Below, one piece after another: positions 11,880 through 23,841 of a DNA stretch of 64,000 bases; positions within the stretch are counted from its first letter, which is position 1; each line of letters begins with the position of its first letter. Under the pieces are notes generated by a model, which saw only the letters and a program-made list of their open reading frames with translations, ran no database searches and had not been told where the DNA came from. Origin of the DNA: Thereva unica (lineage: Eukaryota > Arthropoda > Insecta > Diptera > Therevidae). A program made the translations under genes and the position numbers. The stretch lies in NCBI GenBank assembly GCA_949987705.1, contig OX465282.1, positions 12,450,501 through 12,514,500 of the forward strand, read 5' to 3'.

Positions 11880-12720
11880 GTCTGCGATCTACTTATATGT
11901 TCAACAGAGCGCACTAACCAAAGCATTCACCGGTTTGGCGAGTCTGGTCTGGTGGCTCTAGATATCTCAAAGGCTTTCGAAACTGTTGACCAAACTCCAA
12001 GCTATTGGCATAAACTTAGTTTTAAGGAACTGGATTAAGAGCTTCCTTTCTGCCCGTTCAATCAAGGTGGTATTGGATGGCGTCTAATCCAACCCCCATG
12101 CCATTTCGGCCGGAGTTCCCCAGGGGTCAATTCTCTCACCCGTACTTTTTCTAAACTTCATTAATGATCTGCTCTCAATCCCTTCCAACCCACTTCACGG
12201 CTTCGCCGATGACGATACTATGCATTTCTCTTACTTCTTCGACAATATAAGACAAGCACGTGCCAGACCTTGTCTTCACCACCTTGAAGTGAAGTCCACT
12301 TCGAGGAACCGGGACGTAGAATCGATTCTTGATTGGAGCACCTTAAATACAACTTGTATATCTGGGCAGGCGCCCCCAAACCACCTTGGCTTAGCTCGAC
12401 AATGTACAAAATCGTGCCATCAAATTCATTGGTGATAACCCCTTTCGCGCCTCCATAGACGCCTTAGGCCACCGTAGGAATGTAGTAGCTCTCTCTATAC
12501 TTTATCCCTATTACCACAACGACTGTTCCACTGAAATTCAGGACCTCCTGCCTGCAAGGTAAAAATTTTCCCGCAAAACAAGACTAGCCCGTGGTGTGAC
12601 GCTATTCACACCACAGGCACATACTGAAAAGACAAGAGTGAAATTTTATTGTCAATACCATAACCATCCGAGGACGATATGAAGAGAACTTTCACGTATT
12701 GATTTTAGTGCTGTTCCAAA
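11880..12720 (+). mobile_element. Jockey-like LINE fragment
   Basis: The frames contain ALDISKAFETVD, then SAGVPQGSILSPVLFLNFIN and FADDDTMHF, which are RT motifs; the usual YADD is FADD here. After an internal deletion the C-terminal segment shows QNRAIKFIGDN, DALGHRRNVVALS and YYHNDCSTEIQDLLP. The same C-terminal region recurs on the minus strand at 48.2-48.7 kb. Multiple frameshifts make this a relic. Confidence 0.7.
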
Positions 12721-12724
12721 TGAA

Positions 12725-14465
12725 GAATTTAAAATTTTACCAATATCTGATAATGATTCAAGGCAGCCGTTACCAAGCTTAGAGGAAGAAAATTTTACGC
12801 AGAAGTACTCGAGGGTTTAAGGATTATCATTTCTTTTAGTGTGGTATAAAGTCCACAATTGTCTTGATCTTTTGTACTGTCTGCAGCCTCTCTACATCAA
12901 ATTAGTCAATCATACTTTTTGAGTAAGCTCAGAAGCTAAGATGTTTCGCTTAAACTTATCGATTCTAGAAATGAGACCGTGCCCATAGTTCATAATTTGG
13001 AGCGTAGTCTCAGGTAATCACGCTGATGAACGTCCTGATATCTTTCCTACGACCTCGCATCAATTGTCTGGCTGCGTTACAAACGGTCACAGCCAAAAAA
13101 CCTGTTGGAATTAACCAAACCCAATGTGAACATCCAGCCAGAATGTATATTTCTTCCGAGACCAATCGTCTAAGGTTGGTTGACAGTTGACAGCTATTAC
13201 AATTCAAGCTTTTATTATTTAGTGGTTATACTGCAAAACAGTGAATCTCAGTGGGTAGGGCTGATAGCCTTTTTTTCTCCAAATACATCCAGGAATCACA
13301 CCCTAAAGGATTAGCTTCTTAGTGCAAAACACTCTGTATATCAACAATCAATTTAAAAGTATTGGGACTGAAAACTAATTTAGAAAAACACGATCAAAAA
13401 AAAATAATTACAAACTATAAATAATTCAAAAATCATGTTTCTTAATATATGTATGTAAATATATGCAAATTATTGAACTAAATAAGTTTTTAAATACTCG
13501 TATATACTTGGATAGTAATTGTGTTACTTTTACGAAATTCGTATCTATTTCGTAAAAACAACTCGAATTGCTTGGTTATTCGTAGCAAACAAACACAGAA
13601 AATAAAAACGTTTCGAGAGTAAAAGGTTGAACTAAATTGTATAATCGCAAATAAAATAAGCAAAACCCGATAACTCAATTGTTCATGTTTATAAAAATGC
13701 TTCCTAATATTTATTCTAAATCTATCATTATATCGATTGTCACGTTTCCCCAATGATAACTACTGTACACTAGAAAGTAATAATCATCACATGACCATAA
13801 AAATTCAGCCTAAACACCGTATTAACTTATAATTTTCACATAAATCGGTTGATAGAAATATGAAGAAGAAGTAAAAAAACATAAACAACCACAAATCTTA
13901 ATCTACAACAACAGCACCAAAAACCGCGCCGTCTCGTCTAAACTTTCTGCTCTGATTATGGCAAGACCTTGGGAACTTTTCTTGTTATTTTTGTTATGTT
14001 TCTTTTCTTCAACACTTCACACAACAACTACTTTCGTTTTCGACCAACACGGCGCGCCATCTACAGATAAAGCCACAAACGTCTCCCAGCGGCGCCGAAA
14101 TATAATTACATCACAATAATGTGATTGGAACGAACGAACGAACGAACGAAATACTCTGCAAAAAGTTTAGTCATTGGTGACTTAACCACTGTTATTACGT
14201 CTACCGTTTTTGAACAGTGACCAATCAGCCAACCAGCGTGCGAAAACAGGGTCATTGCAGCCCGGACAATAACTGATTTAGTGGAGTTATGTGTCGTACA
14301 TAAATACAGCAGCAACAACAACAAAAAATAAAGAAATATGGCAAACAAGTTTCCATACAAAATGGGGTCAAGCTCAAACTTTACTGATTTTTATTTGATT
14401 AATTGCTTAAGAAGATTAAAAATTCGACAATGATATTTATTTATGATTTTAATATTCAATTTCAG
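12725..14465. other. gene-free upstream region of the DUF4789 gene
   Basis: No gene or complete element was recognised. A GAAC microsatellite lies at 14127-14150. GC-richer patches near 13920-14095 (GGCGCGCC, CCCAGCGGCGCCG) stand out from the AT background and could be promoter DNA, but no TATA/initiator pair was convincing. Confidence 0.35.
14127..14150 (+). repeat. GAAC microsatellite
   Basis: Five to six perfect tandem copies of a 4-bp unit. Confidence 0.85.
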
Positions 14466-14475
14466 AAGTATTGTG

Positions 14476-17400
14476 ATGAAAAAGAAAACCCTAAAATGGT
14501 GGGCCCTGCAACAATCAACAATCGGTTATCTAATCTTACTAATCCTAGTCGAAAGCCGTGTCGAATGTGCAATAGTACCACCACCATGGAGTGACCCGGA
14601 GAAAAATCCATGCGCATCTCTACCAGGCGGTTGGCAACTACTCTACTGGCCACCCCTACAAAAATGCTTCAAAATATTCCAAATGGGCTTTCCATGCCCC
14701 GAAACTATGGAGTTAAGTCCTGTGGCAAGCAACAATCGGTTAGGACAAGATGAAGTTACAGCTGAATGCCGATGTCCACCAGGAACTGCCCAGAGTGCTG
14801 TAACAAATGAATGTTATACTTTGTTCGAGCGTGGTCCATGCGATAAGGGACAATTTTTCAGTCCAATACAAGAGGCTCGTGGTAGTAAAAGGTTTGTATA
14901 GAATTAAACTTTCCTATAGCTTTAATAGAAGTAAATAAATCCAAGGCCAAACATTCGTTGGGGTAGCTGCAAGAATCCGAAACCATGCCCGAATGGTATG
15001 ATTTTCTGGCCAAAGGATAATAAATGCTATACTGTGTTTACTAGAGGGCCATGCTCTAAAGGGAAGTTACTAACTGAAAATGATGATGGGTTAGCACAAT
15101 GCAAGGTAAATAACCTGAAAATAAACTATAAGTATTTATAACATTTTTTTTTTAAATAATCTAGTGTGAAATGGCTGGAGACTTGAAAAAGTTTTTCTAT
15201 CAGCCAGAAGAAACATGTCATGAACATTTTACTAGAGGTCCATGCTCAAAACATGGTAGTTTGTTTCTACCTGGAGGTGTTTGCGGATGTCATTCTGAGC
15301 TACCACATTATCATAAGACAAGCGGACAATGCTACGAGATTGGTGAGTAGAAATTCAAAGCTGTAACTGAAATCCTCTTCAACTTTTGGAATATGTATGT
15401 ATGTTGTCCTGAAACTATAAATAGTAAATAAGATTAATGCAGTAAGTGTAACAGAGTTTCCCAACCTTTAGCTATGTGATTTTCTTGCAATTCGTTAAAG
15501 TACTAAGCAATGTGGCGATGTTATAGTGTTTTATTGTACCTTCTTGAGTACCTTGTTCTAGGCATGTATTGTATTTTGTCATTCTAGTTATACAATATAA
15601 TTTCGAATTGAGCATTTCTTCGACATCCCCTATACATGCAGCAATATCTTATTTCAATAGCTTAAATTAAACTCAAGCTTCATTTCAAGGGGCAGAGACA
15701 GAGCAAGAATATTGTCTGCTCACAGTATACTCCTGTTCTCACAAAATTCTAATATAAATCCATAAAGCCAGAAAGTAAACTTATCCTTGCAGCTTAAGAA
15801 GAGTCCTGCTCCCGATATACAAATGTATGTGTCAAGATCCATGAATTATATATTCCTGAGCTAATCTAACGACTCGACATAAAAAAAAAACTACACTGTT
15901 TGACGCATATTTGGGTAAAAACAACAACGTTAGCGAAGTATCTATTCGCCCTACATACGGGGCGAATACCGTGCCCCAAGGATACTGTGACGCGAGAATT
16001 CACAGATTACACACCTTGCCTAAATCTTTTAGGCCGATAAGTGTTTCGTCTCTTGCCTTGAAGACTTATTCGACTACTACTTCTTATCTCCACTTCTGTG
16101 GTGTTTTGTTGTAAATGAACTCCTAGAGCTACTTAAGCGCCGTCACTTTTACGCCCAAGGTTATGTAGATGATGTCTTCGTGGTAACAGGTGAAACCGAA
16201 GGTAGCATGTCAAAGCGCCTGCAGCAGGCATTTGATTTGATCTCCAGCTGTGAAACACTAAATGTTATTCTCGATAAAACGATTCTGATTCAGTTCACCA
16301 GAAGACGAACATTGCCGGTACTTACAGAAACTATTCGCGCAGGACTATAAGCTTTTCACATCGAGCTAAATTCTTAGGAGTGACGCTGGAACGCTGGAAT
16401 TATCTCATAGATACTCCTTTGAGCAGACACGCAGATCCCTGTGGCCCTTCCAGTTGGCAGGATATACCGATACAAAAATTGCATTGTTCGAACACCACCA
16501 CCAAAGCTTAGAGAAATATTCATGAAATTAAACGATGGTGCTTAACATTATGTATAATAATTCGATAATTCTCAATGATAATTCAAAATTAGATGTCCTC
16601 ATCTCGCAATCCTATGATGAACCACACGTCATTTCTTCTTGCTTTTCTGTGACAATCCATAAAGCGCGGTGGTGTGGACCAAATTTGGAACATCCTAAAT
16701 TCTCGCATGGACAGCTGTGTTACTTGCTCACTTAATTAGACAAAATTCATCAATTGTCCAACCATGATGCAATATCTTATACTTATAGGGGCTGTTTAGA
16801 CGCTTCGCTCCTAGGAGCGTTCTTCATGAACTTTTTTGGTCGTGGGGAGCTCTATAAAGTAATTCGAGTTCAACAGGAAATTAAACGTAATTGGATAACC
16901 GTTTTGACCGTTTGGTTATTCATTACAAATCTACGAGAGCAATCCTAAAAGTACTTAGCCTCACCGCCCAATGGCGCCACTATCGAAAGAGAAATTTACT
17001 ATCGTGTAGTACTGTCAAAATTTCATCCGAATTGGACTCGTAGTTTTGTTTTGTCCGCGTGTGGAAGCGGGCATGTCCGCAGATTTTAGAAAAATGGGAA
17101 AATGGCTCACACCTCCGCCGTCGCCCCCGCCAAATTTGTCGAATTAAGCTACGAACTGCTGCCCCTGCCGTATTCTCCAGATTTGGCTCCGTGCGACTTT
17201 TTTTGTTTCCAAACTTAAACAAATCACTCGCCGGGCAGAAATTTCAGTCAAATGAGGAGGTTTTCGCCGCCACGGAGGCCTACTTTACAGACTTCCAGCA
17301 AACTTCTTTTCTTTTTAAAGAAGTTGGAGCATCGCTGGGTCAAGTGTATCGAGCTAGAAGGAGACTTTGTTGAGAAAAAAATCGTCAATTCTTACGAAAT

Positions 17401-20400
17401 TTTCTTCTTTTCTTTTATAAGCTAAGTACTTCTCGAACCGTCCTCGTAAGTGCCCTTTCGAAACACGAACATTCAGAGAAGCTCTAGTTTGCAAGTAGTT
17501 TTGATGCAGAAAATTTAAAACGTGATGGCGATCTACAAGTAGATATAGAGTCAAAGTTTCAACTACACGGATCTGGAAAATTTGTTCATAATTTAACTTT
17601 AGTTGATACTTTTTAAAATGTACTTCCTTTATAAGAAATCAATTTGGCATCACAATCATATTGCTAGCACTCGATTGTGGTGTTTTTTAAGTCTTGAAAA
17701 TTTAATTTTGCTCTCCTGAAAATTTACAGAATGTGATATATCCTGCTTGTTCCTGAAACTGAGACGTAGCAACACACGCCAAATAATCTTCTTCTTTTGA
17801 GAGTTATTGGGTCGGTGCGACCATTTCACTTGGCCTATTGTACTACACCCCTATACCTCCTATTTGTAGGCCAGACTACTCCAACAGGTTCAGAAATCTG
17901 CCTAGTAGCTTGTCGCTTACGCTTGACTCTTCGAGCTATCGATGGGCATTCACAAAGAACATGAAGGGCAGACCAACCTAGTGGGTGCACCAAGAGTTAG
18001 TTCCGGAACTGATGAATACAATGTAATTGATCCATAAATATCCCATTAGTATGTTTTCTCGAATAAAATACACAAATAATAGATATATACTAGATATCAG
18101 TGGGTGAAAAAACTTACTGATTTATTACTGTCTTTTTATCGTGACCTAGACTCGGTCTTTGTAGCAAAACATAAATCATCATCATCATAACAATATTTAG
18201 TTATTTATGACTCTACACAATTTCAAAAAATTCTATTAACAAAAGACTCTTATCCTCTTGCATAATGACGTTACATAATAGTTGAGGCCAAGTCAAGGTA
18301 ATATAATAAATTTTTAGAAAATTTTATTAACTGACACAAATTTATATCATAAAAAAGTAATTTTGCAAAACGTTAATATCGGCAAGAAAAATATAGTTGC
18401 TCTTCCGACAGAAGTTTAATTATTAGTTATTCTTTCAGAGTTGTAGACAACACCAAAAACTTTTAATGTTATTCTTTAAACTAGAGAAGCAACAACAGTA
18501 AGGGGTCGTTCATAAAATACGCGAGGCGATTTTTGCGATTTTTCGACCCCTCCACCCTTGGTGAGATCTAGTGAGATTTGTCTCGACCCCTCCACCGCCC
18601 CCTAATCTCACATGACATTATTCAAATTTTAAAAAATCTATGGTATTTACATAGCGGGAGCGCGTTCAAAAACCTTACTATGGTTAACCAGGGTTAACTA
18701 TGGTAAACTTTTGCCGTTCAAAAACTGCGTGGTTAACTACAACATAACCACGAGCATAACTTTTTGGCGTTCAAAAACTCCCGTGGTTAACCATGGTGTA
18801 GTTAAATTTTAACCATGCTCGGGACCATGGTTAGCGATAGTTAAGAAGAAGAAGAATAAAAACAATTTTTTGACATTTGTTTTAATGTTAATAATGAACA
18901 AATCAAAGTGGGATTTGTGAGATTATTTTAAATAAATAATTATTGGTAATAATTGAGGCAAATAGCCGACACTATTTTGTGGAAAAAATTTTTAAATTTT
19001 CTTTACCACGTAGTTAACCACGGTGCGTTCAAAAACCTCCATGGTTAAACATAAACTTTCGTGGTTAAGTGAAGTGATGTAGCATAACCACAGCTTACCT
19101 CGTGGTTTACTATAGTAAGGTTTTTGAACGCGCTCCGGGTCTTTCCTTAGAATATAGAACTGCAGGAAAGGCCATCGCGTATAAAATCAGTATAGGTAAC
19201 CGTAGTGAATTCTGGATCAGTGGACTGTCAAATTGGGTTAGTTGACTGTCAAATTATATTTGCTTTAAGATGAAATGCAATCATGCAGATTAGATTTCGG
19301 AGTGACGGCGTGTAAAGGGTTCATTTTAGGGAGGATAACTGATAACTTGGGTTTCTTTCCCCTCCTCTAATCTACTCGCTTTTTCCGCTTGTAGCGGATA
19401 CACAACTACCAAAACGTGAGCGCTGATTCAACAAGAATTTCATTACGCTAAAATTCGGCGTGTGCCTTCCTGTAGTTCTATATTCTAAGGGCCTTTTCGC
19501 GAGTTAGTGTTACTTGGCTCGTACGCTGCAGCTTTCACCGAGGCACGCGTTTGGCTGGCTGGTGGCGGCTAAACAATTGAGAGGCTACTATGCTACTTTC
19601 TGGAGTTCGCATAACGGCGTAAAAATTTGTGTGTAGGATTTAGCCATATCTTAAGGCTCCCATTTATACACAGGTGACCAGCAGGGCGTGGACAGAAGAT
19701 TTTCGCCTTGAGGCCAAGTATCATCACAGCTTGTAGCCCAAGAAAACTAACAAAAATGTTTCTGTGTTGGGCATTAATCGTCAATTCGTGCCCGAAAATC
19801 TGACTTGAATTCACTCTCAAGCCGTTAATTTACGGCAAGAATATACGCCGTATCCACTCGGAACGGAAAGAAAGGCGCGAAAAACATTCACATTCGTGCT
19901 TGTTCGCGGGTGCTCACGGCGTGAGTCTGGAGCCACCTTGAAGTTTTCGTTGAGGCTATGAACATTTTTGCACTTGAATTAACAACCTGCTATGCTAAGC
20001 TGTCGTCTCCGCCTGTGTGTTCGTAGGAAATCATGCTTTTCTTTGCTACACCTGCGTGCCACGGCTTATCATGCGGATACCTGAAGTATCATCCCTCAGT
20101 CAGACTGAGTAATCTGTGGCCTTCGTCGGGCCGTGACGACAGACCTGACCACCGACTACCTGGAAGTGACTGAGAGTCTTTAGTGGAGAAACATGTTTTG
20201 CTTAATTTAATCCAGTTTTTTTTAGCAATTTACACTGTTTCTTGAAAAACAAAAATACGTAATATTTCCCGAGACCCCCCTCTCCCCACCTGAGATTGGG
20301 TGAGATTCGGCTCGACCCCCTCCACCCTAACGCCTCACATAACTAATGATCGACCCATAACTTTTGTTGAGGCTTGTTTTATCTGTGAAACTATTTCAAG

Positions 20401-21192
20401 AAAAATAAAAGATACTATGTACCATTCCAATTAAGTCAATATTACTATAAATACAATTTTTTTTTAATTGCAGGAACACCAGGACCCTGTCCCCCCGGGC
20501 ACATCTTCATTATTCCAGAAAGTGAAAATGGACAAATACTAAATGCAGAATGCCAATGTAAAGAAGGCTATGTCCCATGGAACGACGGCATCTGCTACAG
20601 ACTCTACACCAGAGGACCATGTGAAGCAGATGAATTCCTAGTAAATAGCACCTCATGCGTTAAGAACACCTGCGGAAAAGGTCGATTATATTTTCCCGAA
20701 CAAAAAACATGCTATAAGATTGGTTCACAAGGACCATGCTCAATTCATCAAGTTGTAATCTTTGATTTTACATCACGACCATCTATCGATGGTATATCCT
20801 ACAACGGAGTATGTGGCTGTTCTGGTGTAATCACGAATTTAGATCAGCAATGTACCAACTCGAATATTGATACTGCACAGAATACTTGCGAATCAACACC
20901 GGGAATGGTTGAAATCAATGGAAATTGTTACAAGCTATATTCTCGAGGACGTTGCGGCCCCGGACAATGGCTTGAACCAATTAAACAAAACGATGATAAT
21001 AATATAACTAGCAAAGCAAAATGCCAATGTCGTCCAGGATATACCAGTTATGAATCACAATCTGGAGTTATTGGATGCTATGCACCAAGTGTTGGATTAG
21101 CAAGGTACTTAAATGGCCGCAATCATGGGTCGTATAAATTCGAATTTAGACGTTTTATTCCGCATACTGAAAATAAAACTCTTAGTTCTTAG
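14476..21192 (+). CDS. secreted cysteine-rich DUF4789-family protein
   Basis: Four coding exons splice in phase: 14476-14891, 14946-15105, 15165-15342 and 20474-21192, giving 490 aa. The start is the ATG ten bases after a TTTCAG acceptor at 14465, so a leader exon lies upstream. Residues 1 to about 35 form a signal peptide (Lys-rich start, then a hydrophobic core GYLILLILV). The mature part begins with the conserved LPGGWQLLYWPP and then repeats a module of the form C-Y-x(4)-R-G-P-C-x(2)-G about eight times (CYTLFERGPCDKG, CYTVFTRGPCSKG, CYRLYTRGPCEAD, CYKLYSRGRCGPG and others). This repeat is the hallmark of DUF4789 proteins in insects, whose biochemical function is unknown. Even spacing of cysteines implies disulfide-bonded extracellular modules. 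Intron 3 is 5.1 kb and packed with elements. Family call strong; function not inferred. Confidence 0.88.
15930..16740 (+). mobile_element. LINE reverse transcriptase relic in DUF4789 intron 3
   Basis: Interrupted frames show LPKSFRPISVSSLALKT and, in another frame, GYVDDVFVVTGETEGSMSKR, where the RT catalytic box is YVDD. Stops and shifts throughout mark it as dead. It resembles R1/Jockey-type RTs, with the clade uncertain. Confidence 0.55.
17090..17400 (+). mobile_element. mariner transposase C-terminal fragment
   Basis: Across frameshifts the plus strand reads AHTSAVAPAKFVELSYELL, YSPDLAPCDFF, NKSLAGQKFQSNEEV, AATEAYFTD and KCIELEGDFVEK. These are the C-terminal half of a mariner-family (D34D) transposase, with the final catalytic Asp in APCDFF. 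Terminal inverted repeats were not found, so it is a short relic inside the DUF4789 intron. Confidence 0.75.
17815..17995 (-). mobile_element. R1/LOA-type LINE 3' relic
   Basis: On the minus strand a frame reads ALHVLCECPSIARRVKRKR, the Cys/His-rich C-terminal segment typical of R1/LOA-group LINEs. It is short, with an internal stop downstream. Confidence 0.5.
18657..19136. mobile_element. MITE with GGAGCGCGTTCAAAAACC ends
   Basis: The terminal inverted repeat begins GGAGCGCGTTCAAAAACCTT and continues ACTATGGTTAACC; the right end is its complement (TTTTTGAACGCGCTCC). The word GTTCAAAAAC plus a TGGTTAAC-type tail is repeated several times within. A shorter member of this family is nested at 51904-52051. 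Confidence 0.88.
19145..19490. mobile_element. MITE with CCTTAGAATATAGAACT ends
   Basis: CCTTAGAATATAGAACTGCA followed by GGAA at the left pairs with the inverted CCTGTAGTTCTATATTCTAA then GG at the right, one mismatch in about 24 bp. It sits eight bases from the end of the preceding MITE. No ORF. Confidence 0.75.
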
Positions 21193-22739
21193 GGCAATAT
21201 TTACCAAGATTAATAATAATAAAAAAAAATTTTGTGCATTCTAGTCTCTTGTATGTAAATAACAAATTGTATTTTTGTATTTGCATGCAATCTATGTAGC
21301 AACCCCACTTAAGATTAGTAGTTATTCATATTTTCATTGTGATTGTTGTTTTGTTTTTTATTGTAGTGCATGTTATTATTTCGTAAGATAATAAATAAAA
21401 GAGATAAATTAAAAACGATTATATTAAACTTCCTAATAGGTGGATTCTTCAATTATTAGGCTACGGGGGAAAAAATTAAATAAAATATTTACGGAGCTGA
21501 AATTAAATAGTAACAATAATAAAAAGAGAAAAAAAGTTTATGATTTAAGTTACCGATTTATAAATGGATATACGAACGATGTTAGCTTATAGTATAAATG
21601 TGATTATGTGCCATTTGTTAGGTATTTATAAAAATAAAATTGTATATAAAGATTTTGATATTTTTTTTATATAATAAAATGTAGAACTTTATAAAGAGAA
21701 ATCCATGCATGTACAACAAAAGAAAGAAGGAGCTCCGTCCTGTTGGAACCATATGTGCTATAGACCCAAATGATTTAAATGGTATGTGACGATAGGGGTC
21801 ACCAGTAACAAACAGGAGCGACGTAACCATCTGAACAACAACTTCCACCCTAATATCCTGTGCCAAACACCCTCGGTTGGTGGCCCGAAAAGGCCAACCT
21901 CGGCTTCTCGCACAAAAACAAAAATTTAAATAACTAAAAACCACAATCCAAAATCATTCAAAACACCACTCAGGCGTTACCCCGGTCCTCAAAGGGCAGG
22001 CAGTCTCATCGGGGGTCGTAGATTTGACGGTGTGTAAGTATGAATAAAAATGTGAGTTCTCCTGAGCGGGGCCATCTTGTCCTTCCCTTTAGCACTCCAT
22101 TCAAAAATCCTACATCGCCTTCAAAACAACAACCATACACTCTTGCTCAAATGCCCTCGAAGCCAAGCCAATTCCACCAAAGTTTAATTCAACTGAAGTG
22201 TACGCGAAGAAAATTCAACCCGCCCAGGTACCATGCCGTGTTTCTTTTGCGTGTTCGACTCACCAATGTCTTTGCCACCCTGTTGGTATTCTAAACTTAA
22301 GAAAATAAGCACCATGGAGGTTGTCTGCATCTAATCCCACTTCGGGGGGCGTTATTTATTTCTTTTTATTTCTTATTTTTGGTTATCAACGATGTTACAA
22401 AAAGACTTTACTTTTTTTCTCTTTATGCTTCTTTAATCCCTCATGGGACAAAAAGACTAGGTCTTCAAAATTAATACTATATCTCGCCTTGCATGCTTTC
22501 TCTCCAAAATTCGCAGACAGAACTACCTATGCTTATTTTTTACATTGTTTTTTCCTTTATAAAAATCAAAACTTTTAAGTGGCATTGTTGGTGCGTAAGG
22601 CGCTCCATAAAAATTGTTATCGACTACTCTTCACAGCTGCCAAATATTAATTAACAAATGACAGCCAAACAAAAATGGCGGCCAAGCAATATCGCGCTGA
22701 AATTTGCTTAAAAAAGGGGGCTTAAATTGTGGCCCCATA
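21193..22739. other. 3' flank of DUF4789 gene and possible LINE ORF1 debris
   Basis: After the poly-A signals no gene is visible. Between about 21700 and 22300 the composition becomes GC-richer, and a short plus-strand ORF (from 22040) is rich in Ser, Pro, Gln and Lys, which would suit a LINE ORF1 start, but no diagnostic motif was seen. A 20-base match to the RTE 3' end (CTTTAATCCCTCATGGGACA) occurs at 22431-22450. Confidence 0.3.
21390..21399 (+). terminator. polyadenylation signals of the DUF4789 gene
   Basis: Two overlapping AATAAA hexamers sit about 200 bp after the stop codon at 21190-21192, a sensible distance for the end of the mRNA. Confidence 0.5.
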
Positions 22740-23014
22740 GAGAGGGACTGTCCAGGTCGAATATAGGATTTGAAAATTATAGTCCAGGCCACTGGCTTAG
22801 GTAGGAATTTGCATTTTTTTAATAAATTCCAGGCACTACGATACTTACTTACTAATAATTGTAATACGTGAACATTCCATCATAGATCTTCAGTTAATGT
22901 TATACCAAGGATGAGTCAACCACAAAAATGGCAGCAGTAGTAGGGCGAGTTTATTAGAAACAAGACCAAGCACTTCGTTTTTGAAGCGTTGATATCGACA
23001 AAGTTCTTGCGGCC
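22740..23014 (-). mobile_element. Jockey-like LINE fragment
   Basis: The stretch aligns by eye with the minus-strand LINE at 48.45-49.0 kb: both contain a TATAGTCCAGGCC/TATAGCCCTGGCC word, GGAATTTGCAT/GGAAATTGCAT and the segment around CAGATCTTCGCTTAATG/TAGATCTTCAGTTAATG. It is cut at 23015 by a MITE. Confidence 0.5.
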
Positions 23015-23017
23015 TTA

Positions 23018-23454
23018 CCCGGGGGCTACACGATCAATTTGTCTGCAATTGCAATTTGAAATATTGCATGTCAAAGTTTTATCAGCAGGAATTTTATTGC
23101 ATTGCAATTTCATTCTTACAAGAAATGCGTAGGAGATAGTTGTTGTGTGTGGACTTAATTTTCAATGATTCACTCATTTTGTAATAATAAAAAAATAGTT
23201 AACAGTCTCAACTTTTGCCTTGTAAAAAATTTTATGTTAATTCACATAAAATTAAATAATCCAGCGTCAAGTAATCTCCACTGCTTAGGTTTTTCCACTT
23301 TCCGCCATTTTGTTTTAAAGAAATTCAGAATTTCTTGCATATGCAAGCATTGCATTTACAATATTGCATTGCATATTGCAGCAGGGGCTACACGATCAAT
23401 TTTAGTACTGCAATGCAATATTGCAATTGAAAAATTGATCGTGTAGCCCCCGGG
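23018..23454. mobile_element. MITE with TTA target duplication (Harbinger-like)
   Basis: The ends are CCCGGGGGCTACACGATCAA and its inverted complement, TTGATCGTGTAGCCCCCGGG. TTA flanks the element at 23015-23017 and 23455-23457, matching the TWA target preference of PIF/Harbinger elements. An extra internal copy of the end motif (GGGGCTACACGATCAATTTT, from about 23386) suggests self-insertion or partial duplication. The interior repeats ATTGCAATTGCAA-like palindromes. Confidence 0.85.
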
Positions 23455-23702
23455 TTAATCAAGAATAAAATCAATGCACTTACCTGTTGACAGTGTTTCA
23501 TGAGCTGACGATAAAAAAAATAGATTTGACAAATGCAGAGATCTCATGAGGATTAGATTCGACGATATCCAATAACGAAGTGGTTGAACGTCGAGAAAGA
23601 AAACTTTCAATTCAAATCTTTGAAACTAAGACAATAGCTTAAAGTTTAGCTAAGAGAGGAGTAACTAGAACAACGAGACCAAATTTACTACAGTAATGAA
23701 TA

Positions 23703-23841
23703 TACCCAGGACACACCAGCACTCTTAATCTTGATTATGACGTCAAAATGACGTAGACCCATACAAAAGATATGGAAATAAAATGCAGACTACGTCATTC
23801 TGACGTCATAATCAAGATTAAGAGTGCGTGTGTCCTGGGTA
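23703..23841. mobile_element. 139-bp near-perfect palindromic MITE
   Basis: Arms of about 53 bp begin TACCCAGGACACAC and include CACTCTTAATCTTGATTATG then ACGTCA; the right arm is the complement with two small differences. The loop is only about 35 bp. It would form a long hairpin in single strands. Both arms include TGACGTCA-like words. Confidence 0.9.

Larger units (their letters stand above)
18502..20355. mobile_element. DNA element with GGGTCGNTCAT ends, hosting nested MITEs
   Basis: The left end GGGGTCGTTCATAAAATACG followed by CGAGGCG pairs, with mismatches, with the inverted right end (CGCCTCACATAACTAATGAT then CGACCC). GACCCCTCCACC blocks occur near both ends. About 1.0 kb of the interior is two further inverted-repeat elements and spacer. 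End similarity is imperfect and the target duplication unclear. Confidence 0.5.

Noticed and set aside
22431..22450. 20-base match to the RTE 3' end (CTTTAATCCCTCATGGGACA)
   Set aside because: Possibly an extremely short 5'-truncated copy, but too short to separate from chance without a search.
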